From Schizochytrium sp. TIO01 (taxonomy: Eukaryota; Sar; Bigyra; Thraustochytrida; Thraustochytriidae): a stretch of DNA of 64,000 bases. A model generated the notes under the pieces. The model saw only the letters and a program-made list of their open reading frames with translations, ran no database searches and was not told where the DNA came from. Made by a program: the position numbers and the translations under genes. Below, piece after piece: positions 40,456-49,539 of this stretch (position 1 is its first letter; each line of letters begins with the position of its first letter). The DNA lies in NCBI GenBank assembly GCA_004764695.1, contig SMSO01000037.1, positions 4,462,337-4,526,336 on the forward strand, in the 5' to 3' direction.

Positions 40456-40528
40456 GCTCGGATAGCTCAGTTGGTAGAGTGACAGTTTAGTAAGCTGTTG
40501 GTCCCGAGTTCGACTCTCGGTTCGAGCA
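40456..40528 (+). tRNA. trnT-AGU: tRNA-Thr(AGT), array copy 5
   Basis: Identical 73-nt gene, 174 bp after copy 4; upstream AATGAGCTTGT, downstream T8 terminator. Confidence 0.96.
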
Positions 40529-40626
40529 TTCTTTTTTTTAGTCATTTTTCTTTCTTCTATTCGATTACACCTAATGTTTGGGAGAGCAATTGGTCCCGGT
40601 GCAACACAACAAAGTAATGAGCTTGT

Positions 40627-40699
40627 GCTCGGATAGCTCAGTTGGTAGAGTGACAGTTTAGTAAGCTGTTGGTCCCGAGTTCGACTCTCGGTTCGAGCA
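40627..40699 (+). tRNA. trnT-AGU: tRNA-Thr(AGT), array copy 6
   Basis: Identical 73-nt gene, 171 bp after copy 5; upstream AATGAGCTTGT, downstream T8 terminator. Confidence 0.96.
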
Positions 40700-41180
40700 A
40701 TTTTTTTTAATGGTTTGAGTGCGTATGCACTGTTTCTATTTACGTGTGCCTGAAGGTTTTTTAAAAATAAACTACTTGTTGATGTTTTTTAAAATTAAAT
40801 TTTCCTTATTTTCATAGGCTCACCTTTCTAAACATTGGTGTATCTCTCGTCAAATTTATTCCTCGTGAAAAGAAGCTGGAATAGTGTCAGCCACAATAGA
40901 TAGAAACGGTGATGGTGATGGAGTGGTTTGATTTTGTGAAAAGTTGGTTTAAAACAAAAGTCTTGTAGTACGAACAAACTCTTTTCTGCCCTGTACCAAT
41001 GAAAGGAGAAAAATATATGATATAAATACATAGCAACTCCTAACAAGATTCTGTGGCAGAAAGCCAATAATGGCCTAATATACAAATAGTATTAAGGACA
41101 GTTTTTCTCTTGAAGAATATTCATAAAGTTCTAAGTGAACGTGTTTGAATAAGTGGCCCAAACCACATCAATGAGCTTGT

Positions 41181-41253
41181 GCTCGGATAGCTCAGTTGGT
41201 AGAGTGACAGTTTAGTAAGCTGTTGGTCCCGAGTTCGACTCTCGGTTCGAGCA
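41181..41253 (+). tRNA. trnT-AGU: tRNA-Thr(AGT), array copy 7
   Basis: Identical 73-nt gene, 554 bp after copy 6; upstream AATGAGCTTGT, downstream TTTTTT terminator. Confidence 0.96.
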
Positions 41254-42086
41254 TACATTTTTTAAATAATTGCTTTTTTATATTAGATGAGGTTTTCACG
41301 GTTGTTATACAGAGAGTTGCAATCATAGCCAATCGATTACTGAAGCATCGTAATCTGCAAAGCATTAAGACAACTATGTTCAAAGTGTTTGTTCAAAGTA
41401 TTTGCTCTGATGTTTTATTTTTAGGCCACACCAAAGTAGGTATCCACGGTCTATTTATCGAAGTTTTGATTATAGGTACAAAGGCAAATTCTCTCGCGAG
41501 TTGAGGTAGCACTTGCACGCACATTGAGAGTATAGTTTAACGTTGCAGAATTGGGCGACTTGATTTACATCATATTCGTATTTGCTTGAAAGTATCGTTA
41601 ACTTGCCCAGGTATGGTAGGGCTTGTAGAGGTCTGACGCAGTGCAGTTGTAGATTGGGTTTGGGAAGGCGAGATAAAAACACAAGTTGTAAGGGCGACCT
41701 TTCTCAATTGAGCTATAGAACAGGGAGATAACATTGAAGAAGGAATGAAGAATAGAAGATAGGATTTCAATGAAGGAACGTTAGTCAAGCAAAACAATAC
41801 AGGCTGTGGAAGTACCCAAATATGAGAGACAATCGTACGATTTAATTTCTTGTTTGAATAGCGATACCCCGGGTCAGCTGTTCATTCTTCAGCCTTAATA
41901 CCTGAGGAACCGTGGTCTATTAAAAAAAAATTAAACAATTTTTTTTTTTTTTTTTGTCTTATTTGGCTATTTGAATCTGGTTAGATTGGAAAACAGGTCC
42001 AACTAAAATATTTTTCACTACATGTATATAAAGTACAGAAGCAAGGGCCTCAACAAAGTGGCCTACTCCACTTAAAATGAGCTTGC

Positions 42087-42159
42087 GCTCGGATAGCTCA
42101 GTTGGTAGAGTGACAGTTTAGTAAGCTGTTGGTCCCGAGTTCGACTCTCGGTTCGAGCA
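42087..42159 (+). tRNA. trnT-AGU: tRNA-Thr(AGT), array copy 8
   Basis: Identical 73-nt gene, 906 bp after copy 7. The immediate upstream base pattern is GAGCTTGC rather than GAGCTTGT. TTTTT terminator. Confidence 0.96.
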
Positions 42160-42261
42160 TTGCTTTTTGTAAGCTAAAATTTATTGTTAAGTGTAAAATT
42201 GAATAAAATAAATAAATTTACCCATAGGCCGTTAGTCGTCAACATCAAGTAATGAGCTTGT

Positions 42262-42334
42262 GCTCGGATAGCTCAGTTGGTAGAGTGACAGTTTAGTAAG
42301 CTGTTGGTCCCGAGTTCGACTCTCGGTTCGAGCA
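42262..42334 (+). tRNA. trnT-AGU: tRNA-Thr(AGT), array copy 9
   Basis: Identical 73-nt gene, 175 bp after copy 8; upstream AATGAGCTTGT. The first strong T-run (TTTTTT) lies about 15 nt downstream. Confidence 0.96.
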
Positions 42335-42715
42335 TTATGTTTCAATCTTTTTTGTTTTTACCCCCTATTTTAATTTTACATAAATATAAACACGCAGCAA
42401 GTTTTGAGTGCTTCGAAGAAATAATAAAAAGATAGATGTACCTAGGTTTAGGTTGTGCAATCCATTCTTGTAGTTCATGACAAAAGTGCAAAATGTTTGG
42501 TTTGGATAGTTCGTGTTTTTTAAAAACATCGGTTTGTCAGCAATGAGATAAATCAAGGTAGCCGCATAGGATTGAAAGGGAGAAAGAAAACAGTACATTA
42601 TTGAGGTTACAATATATCAAAGGAAAGGAAAGTCGCGGAAGGCTTACTCAGGGCTTTGTTGATTGTATGAAATCAACCTTTTTTTATTTTTCAGGTCTAC
42701 AAAATCGCTGGAGTT
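42335..42715. other. Spacer between tRNA array and GT92-like gene end
   Basis: AT-rich, no gene seen; it includes the Pol III terminator of tRNA copy 9 and the 3' UTR of the minus-strand glycosyltransferase. Confidence 0.6.
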
Positions 42716-44125
42716 TTAGCAATTTGTGAGATTATAGTTCAAACATCGTGCATGATAAAGAAATGCTGTTTCAGGGGGGATGACCTCTAGATGAGGTACT
42801 TCCCTTTTCTGTGTCAAATGAGCAATGATAGAGACCCAGTGTACCTTCACGTCAGTGTAGGGAATTGTTGGCTTTACGAAGAGCTTAGTGAGGCCGGTTT
42901 TATAGCTCTCACCAGCAACCTCACGGGCTTCCATGGACCGTTTGTTTTGAGGGCAAAATCCTTCGTCAGGACGGCCATCACTCAGGAGCGGACTCAGCAT
43001 GAATATTTCAAAGGCTTCAATATTCTTTTTATCCATCTCTCCAAAGATGTTGGCTGTCAAGAACTCATCAACATCAATAAAGCCAACCCAGCTCGGATTA
43101 ATTCGCTGAACGCGATCAAGGCAATCCTTTCGGGTGAGAGATTGAAGAAACGCCTTCGTATTCCAAACTACCCATTGGGAGCGAATTCCATAGAGGTCCT
43201 CAAGAACAGTACGCAAATCTACTATAACCAGGCTTCCTTCAGCAATATATGGATCAAGTAAGGGGCGATCAATCACAGTCGCAGATCCGACGTCGTACAG
43301 GATTGTGATTGGGATTCCTTGTATGATATTATTCTCCACATGAAAGGCAATGCTGGAAGCCAAAACTGTACTAAATAAGGCACGGCCACATACCACTGGC
43401 TGGTTTTCAACTTCCATAGGGGGCGGAGAGGGTAGCTGTCCAATTAGAATAACTTGCTCTGAGTTATCCTCTAAGCCGTAGTCAAATTTGAGAGTCATGA
43501 GGTCGCTTGCGCGGACGTGAGAAGCTGGTTCTGGCAGCATACAACGTAAGTGAACCGTGCGAAGAGGATACCGTTCATACGCAAGGTTCGATTTGAATGC
43601 TTTGCGAAATTCTTGAAAGACATTTTTCGTGCCACAATCCTGGTCCATAGGAACATTTTCTTCAGGGCCAAGAGTTACCATGACAGTGCCTTCGATGCAC
43701 TTATCTGAGGTGTCACCAAATTGACATACTTGACAGTGGCGACCATTTGAGGCGCTCACATCACACCAACTGGCATCCTTACAATGCTCTGCCTCATATT
43801 CAAGTTGGTTTCGAGATACAACTATCGAGGTCGTAACTTCGGTGAGGTCTTGTGACCAAATTCCAATTTTGTCTTCACCAATAATCTCAGCTGCGCGTTG
43901 TTTGGGTGTTTTGATGGCGCTTTGGCTAGTCTTTGTTGGTGCAAGAGCTTTGCCTGGGGTGATCTCATAGCCCGACAGTTCAATCAATATCTTTTTGTTA
44001 TATCTGGTCTTTGTGAGGAAGTAGTTGATGTCGATGGAGCTCATTAGATAGCCGAAGTGCCATCCTACAAGAAAGGTCGTCAGGATGAGAGCTACATATC
44101 GACCAGCAGAGCTCTCAACCATCAT
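42716..44125 (-). CDS. GT92-like (DUF23) glycosyltransferase, type II membrane protein
   Basis: The 469-aa protein has a short cytosolic N-terminus and one TM/signal-anchor helix (about 11-27, VALILTTFLVGWHFGYL), typical of Golgi glycosyltransferases. The C-terminal half fits glycosyltransferase family 92: CGRALFST, an early strand with VENNIIQGIPITILYD, LTRKDCLDRVQRINPSWVGFIDVDEFL (acidic D351/D353), and TGLTKLFVKP, plus a late HARCLNY. The DxDEF motif is expected to bind a metal and nucleotide sugar. Several Cys pairs in the stem region suggest disulfides in the lumen. Known GT92 enzymes add galactose to N-glycans or glycolipids; the sugar used here cannot be read from sequence. The frame begins at TTG 44140; two consecutive ATGs start at 44125. 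Confidence 0.8.
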   Translation of the reverse strand: MMVESSAGRYVALILTTFLVGWHFGYLMSSIDINYFLTKTRYNKKILIELSGYEITPGKALAPTKTSQSAIKTPKQRAAEIIGEDKIGIWSQDLTEVTTSIVVSRNQLEYEAEHCKDASWCDVSASNGRHCQVCQFGDTSDKCIEGTVMVTLGPEENVPMDQDCGTKNVFQEFRKAFKSNLAYERYPLRTVHLRCMLPEPASHVRASDLMTLKFDYGLEDNSEQVILIGQLPSPPPMEVENQPVVCGRALFSTVLASSIAFHVENNIIQGIPITILYDVGSATVIDRPLLDPYIAEGSLVIVDLRTVLEDLYGIRSQWVVWNTKAFLQSLTRKDCLDRVQRINPSWVGFIDVDEFLTANIFGEMDKKNIEAFEIFMLSPLLSDGRPDEGFCPQNKRSMEAREVAGESYKTGLTKLFVKPTIPYTDVKVHWVSIIAHLTQKREVPHLEVIPPETAFLYHARCLNYNLTNC

Positions 44126-47100
44126 GTTTCTTGACAACAATCCTCCGCGATACTCAGGAAAGCAGATGTAGCGATGTTAATATTAAGGTTCCCTCCTTCG
44201 AAGTGCTCACAATGCAACACAGGTTAGCAGTCACTGCTGTTTCGATCAGCAGCACTCGCTGCTGAGCCTGCTGTTAGCTTTGTTTGTTCAACCGAGCTGC
44301 TCCTACACGCAGAACGGACCGTTCCGGACCCTCAGCTTGTTTGTTCTTCTACAACAACGTGCGAGGCTGCCTTCACCAAGCAAAGCCTCGCAGGGCTCCA
44401 CGTTAGAGTTCTGCTCGAGGTTGGAGCGACGTGAGGATGATTTCACAATACCACTTGCCTGAGCTTCCTTTCTCACGCCGACTCGGTGATGCAATTTGAT
44501 GGAATTATTCGATGAATTTCAATTGTAGGAAACAACTCTGGCTGAATGTAATTCTCTCGCTACCAGTAGCACTAGTACCTGCCGCTTCCTTATTCATATA
44601 AAAAGAAAGGCAAAACCCAAGAGCCAAAAGCTTTTAACGGGACCCTAGGATAGCATAGGCTACAGTGAAATGGTCCTAAGCTTTTACGATAGGTTAGCAC
44701 TAGGTCGTGACTAGGGTGGTGCTTCAGAGGCGGCAGGAAGAAAAAGTGAAAATTAACAAAACAAAACAAAACAAAAACGTGATCGTTAAACAAGCTAGAA
44801 AACCAATGCACCACTACTGGAACTGCCAGCTAACTAGCATTAGTGGAGTTCAAAAGAATGAAGTCGAAAGCAGGCACAGAGTCTTTTCTGGTCTGAATGT
44901 TAGTCAGCAAAAGCAACTTCCAAACAATCAAAGGTAAGAAGGGATAGTGGGTGTTCAGTTGTGGGGTAAGCCGAGTAGTGAAGTCTAAAAATGGTGAATA
45001 GTAGATGGTATTAGCTAGTTGTCCGGCGCAAGAGGCCCGCGGGGGAAGATCTTGCTGCCGAGCTTCGAATATTTCAGGAATAGAGACATAGCATAGTACT
45101 GCAGTACAATATAAACGAACATTAATATTTTGATATTCATGATTTATTTCTTCAGAAAAAGTTTTTTTTCTTCTTTTTTTCAGGTCAACGTTTGGGAAAT
45201 AAAAACGAAACGAGTCTTTATGCTTTTAAGTCTTGAAGTAAAGTACAAAAATACGCAGCAGATGAGGTCCCAGGCTCGACATAACTTGGGTTGTGATAGA
45301 TAGCTAATTGAATATGACCGTACGAAGAGTTGGGGTATACAATTGCATAAGCAACATACGGAATAGTTCTGACATGTTCCCTTCTACTCATTTCTCTAAA
45401 AATAAAACTAAAAATATTTTGCTTGTGGGCGTTGTATCTGAAGCTTTTGTTAAAGCTAATCGCTTCCACTGGTCACTCCCACTCTCCTAGCCACTCCCAC
45501 TGGTCAGAGGTATTATCGTATTATCAACCTACCTACCTACCTTGGCTAATGGTGAGAGGCTAAAAGTGAGTTAGCAGTCAACAGACAGGAGAATAACTGG
45601 GGCGAGTTTGTCTCATGATTTCTTATTTGCTAAACCAGCCTGAAATGCTATTGATCTAAGTGAGATACATTACAGGGAGTAATTCATAGTTCTCTGTACC
45701 GGTTCAAGGAGTGCAAGGAGTGAAGTGATATGTTTAGCAAAACATTTGAAGGTTATTATTCTACTGGGTGCTGTAAGCTTCGTGAAATACTGCTGAAGTA
45801 AAATGTCGTATAGCATGAGGTAGAAGTGAAATAGAACACCCCCTTTCGCACCTGAGACTACGAAATTCACAATTGTCTAGTAGGTTTTAGGTTTAATGGT
45901 GATGATGTTAAGAAGGAAAAAATAAGACGAACTGGTGTCCTTTTGCAGGTTGCCGAGTCAAAAAGAAACTGAGCAAGAAGTTTTCGCTGGTGAAACCATC
46001 TAATTGTACTGCGTTTTTATGGGCGATCTACCTATATTTTTATAAGGCAACATTCCTGTGGCATGCTTTGGCTTGAGAATAAACCTCACAACGTGCACAC
46101 TCACATATTAAACACCGCCTAAATATAAGTTTGTTTATTGTAAAGTAACAGTAAACAAGTAGAAGCACGCATGTTACAACCACATAGTGATTACCTAGGT
46201 GTTCAAAATTACAAAACACTAGAAAAGAGTGACTTGGAAAGTACATTTTTTTGCTTTCTTTTGCGAGCAGTCTACAAGGCTTTATAGGTTGTTTCGTTCG
46301 AAATTATCTTCGAACATGACTTGTTTGGACTGCTATCATGATAACACTAATTCAACCTATCTCAGCAGGTGCTATGATGGCTTTATTCTTCAGATAGACT
46401 GTTATTTGTCAGACCACCGAGTTGATGGTTAGCCAAGAAACGGAGCTTTAAATCATAGAGTTGTCAGGCCAGTGATGTTCAGGAATATGAAATATGTAAT
46501 ACGTTTCTAGCTGGAGGCATGTTCAAATTGGGGCGTCACGCAGGAGGTAGGATAAACTCATCTCACGATACTCTTAGATGTTAAAACTTGAAGAGGCAGA
46601 AATAAAAAGTACGCGAGGGTTTGGAGCCCATAGCTTTCAAGTACTATAGATTTTCCCTCTTCTACACAATCGAAACTATAACAGGCTGGCCTTAAACGGA
46701 GGCCAGAGGATATTTATAGCTTAATTTTACTTCCCGTCGAAATCTTTTGCTTTGTATTAATAATAATGGTGCGCTCATGGGCGCGTGCTATGCATGTGAA
46801 AACATGGTTATTGATTATTTTCAAATGGTATGAATGGTCAGGAATGATAAAAATTATCAGTGTCTCCAAAGATACATACTCTCTGTGGTTTGAATGAACC
46901 TGAGAAGCTCCACACTTTCTTTGGGTTTAATGATTAGCCAAGTGCTATATTCAGGATGAACGAGTGGAACTGTGGCGCATTCAAGTCTTGCAGCCAGCGA
47001 TTCTAGTATTTGTAAGAATTAAATTGAGCGACGGTACCACTACTTTGTCAAAATTCTTAGGCAAAGAATTTCAAGTTGTGACGATTGTTTACCTGTGCAG

Positions 47101-48052
47101 GGAAAAAGAAATAGGCGCATCATCACGAAGTCTAAATTATGCTGGGTCGAAAAACATGTATTAACTAGCGAGAGATGCTTTGCTAGTTTAAAAATAACTT
47201 CACGACATACCAAATATAGTAAAAATGGACAGAAGCATCCGTACAGCACTGGATGCTCAACAGTTGGACACTGTAGTTACATGAAGCAGGGACTAACTTA
47301 ATAGGTCTCCTCTTATATTTGGCAATTTACCTTGAGCAGAAACAGCAAACCCAAAACTCAAGTGAAAAGAGAACAGTTCGTCGAGCCCACGAAAATTTCA
47401 ATAGAAACAACCCTATTGAAATATGGACATGACTGATTGCAGAAATGCTTTTCGAAAAAGGTCTTCAATGATCCCATGTTTGTACCCGAATGATCTTTTA
47501 TGATGATCTAGTACAAGATTTCAAATGCGCCCCCCCCCAAAAAAAAGCCCAAGTATCTGTTACCTACCTCCTGCGCGAGAGGAATAGCTTATGCAACAAT
47601 GTAGGTACTACCAGCCGGCCAATTGATGATATTTTCAGATCATATACTTACTGGTTCTGGTACAACTCAGAAAATCTCAATATAGACCACTTGTTGGAGG
47701 GTACCTACCTACTATTCCTATAGATCCTGAAAAAAAAAAGAAAGAAAAAACTGAAGAAAGTCCACCTTTCTCATCAAGTATGCCATCTACCTGCAAAAAG
47801 ATGTCATTTTGAGATGAGAATTACTATGTTACTATGCCTTCATCTGCACCACATTGTCTCTCCCCTCTCCGTCCTTTTCCTTGGCTTTAAACTCAAGTTC
47901 GTAAATGCCAGTACCTGTGTATCTATGAGGCTCAATCGGAGACTACCTCTAGAGGAGCAGGTCTTGGCGAATGCGGCGAGATCTGAGGCGTAGACCTCCT
48001 CGTCAAAGATACTCCCATCGATCCCCGCACTTGAGCGAGTAGATAGGGATAC

Positions 48053-48079
48053 GGAACATATGGAACATATGGAACATAT
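48053..48079. repeat. 9-bp tandem repeat, GGAACATAT x3
   Basis: Three perfect copies of GGAACATAT. Confidence 0.9.
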
Positions 48080-48490
48080 GAAAAATAGCGTATGATATGG
48101 AATTTATGGAGATATTATGGAGATATAAAAGATCAATGACTGTTGCCAGCCACACTCGATGTATTTTAGTGTGCTGGATTTGGCATGGTCAATTAGAATA
48201 ATGTACAAGATACATACATACGTACATACCTGCTAAGGAGGGCTGTGCTCTGCGCTACTGACTACTTACTGCGTACGTAGGAAGGAAGGGAGTCCTACTA
48301 ACCGGTGTGCGCGTGTGTGACCCAAGAGGCCTAAAAAGAGGCCCAAAGCTGAATCCAAAAACGCACAAATGTGCAAATTTGGATCCCAGCTCTGCTGCCA
48401 AAAAGGCGGCACCCGCGAAGATCCCTCTATTGCGCCATCAAAGGCGCTCGCTCTCGCTCGCTGCCTCGGCAGGCCGGCGGGAAGGCTGAT

Positions 48491-48556
48491 AAGCAAGCTT
48501 GCAAGCAAGCAGGCAGGCAAGCAAGCAAGCTTGGCGAGCGAGCGAGCGAGCGAGTT
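48491..48556. repeat. AAGC/GGCA/GAGC tetranucleotide cluster
   Basis: A run of mixed AAGC, GGCA and GCGA units, including a perfect GAGC array at the end. Confidence 0.88.
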
Positions 48557-48730
48557 TAACTATTCACTGAGGCTGGTTGAAGGTTTGTTCTTACTCCATA
48601 AAAGTTGTACATCATCATTCACACAGGAACAGCAACACAAAAAAGGAACAGACAGGTTACACAAAAACTTGGTCATCATGCGGAATCGATGGGTCGGCAA
48701 GGGCCCAAGCTGCCTGCCTGCGGCGAGGCG

Positions 48731-48770
48731 ATTGGATTGGATTGGATTGGATTGGATTGGATTGGATTGG
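48731..48770. repeat. (ATTGG)8 pentanucleotide repeat
   Basis: Eight perfect ATTGG units; gives a five-residue periodic peptide in each frame and explains the apparent ORFs here. Confidence 0.95.
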
Positions 48771-49214
48771 CTTTTGCCTGCCTGTCTTCTGCGCTCTCAT
48801 CCATCGTTCATGCCGAAGCTGCCGGCGGCGAAGCAGAGGTTCTTTATTGTTGTTGCTGTTGTTGTTGTTCACGGTTTTGCTCAGGCCCCGGCCTAACAAC
48901 CCCTAGGGTTTCGCTTACGAGGCACCCGTTCTGTACGCGTAAACATCTCTCGATTTGTGATAGGAACAGGAACTAGGCGGATGGCCAGTAGGACCCGCTA
49001 GGCGCCGGATAGGAACTAGGCCTGGCCGATTCTTGGCCTGCCGGTAGCGGCCGATTATGGTAAACGGTAGGGGTCGATTTGGGTCCCAGGAGGGTCGGGC
49101 TGAGAATAGAGAGGGCAACAAAAACTCAGACTTAGCAGAATTGATAGAAGATAGGAGGAGTAGCTAATTCGCGTAGGTGGGCGTAGGAGCGAGTAGGACT
49201 GGTGAGAGGGCACA

Positions 49215-49217
49215 GAA

Positions 49218-49256
<39 letters not shown>
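49215..49256. repeat. (AAAG)n microsatellite
   Basis: About ten AAAG units, all purine on the plus strand, continuing as degenerate GA-rich sequence to about 49340. Confidence 0.95.
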
Positions 49257-49539
49257 GAGTAAAGAAAGAAAGGGAAGAAAGAAGAAGGCGTATCTATGGG
49301 ATTAGTTAGATACGAAGAGAAGAGAGGAGAAGAGAGGAAAGGAATTCAAATTTGAGAATCGCTCGAATTGAATTCAAATTTGGACAGTTGAGCTGATTCA
49401 AATCTGGAATCAGCTCGCGCGGACTCGGGCTGAGTCGACGGTCGGGTCGCGCGGGAGGGTTGGCTGGAAGCTGGCGCCGAAGGACGCGGCGGCGGTGGGT
49501 TGGTTGCTCGTCGGTTGGCTGGTTGAGGAAGGGTTCAGG

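Larger units (their letters stand above)
39484..42334 (+). repeat. tRNA-Thr gene array, nine direct repeats
   Basis: Nine same-strand, identical 73-nt genes with a conserved GAGCTTGT upstream tag. Start-to-start intervals are 173, 457, 168, 174, 171, 554, 906 and 175 bp; five of eight are 168-175 bp. Spacers are otherwise AT-rich and mostly unalike, which suggests old duplications with the genes themselves kept identical. The larger gaps (40700-41180, 41254-42086) contain no further intact tRNA that I can see. Confidence 0.95.
44126..49539. other. 5.4-kb intergenic region without recognised gene
   Basis: Open frames are all short, and the longest (48369-48896) is driven by simple repeats. 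I see no domain, signal peptide or credible exon chain. Structures present are the repeat cluster at 48053-48079, 48491-48556 and 48731-48770, and the AAAG array at 49215-49256. From about 49400 the sequence becomes GC-rich, which probably marks the 5' UTR/promoter of the carboxylase gene. Confidence 0.55.

Noticed and set aside
39484-42334. CRISPR-like array (identical direct repeats with unique spacers)
   Set aside because: The repeats are full tRNA-Thr genes with cloverleaf, A/B boxes and Pol III terminators; spacers are too long and irregular.
48369-48976. 175- and 123-codon ORFs across the ATTGG repeat
   Set aside because: Dominated by pentanucleotide and AAGC repeats; frames overlap on both strands.
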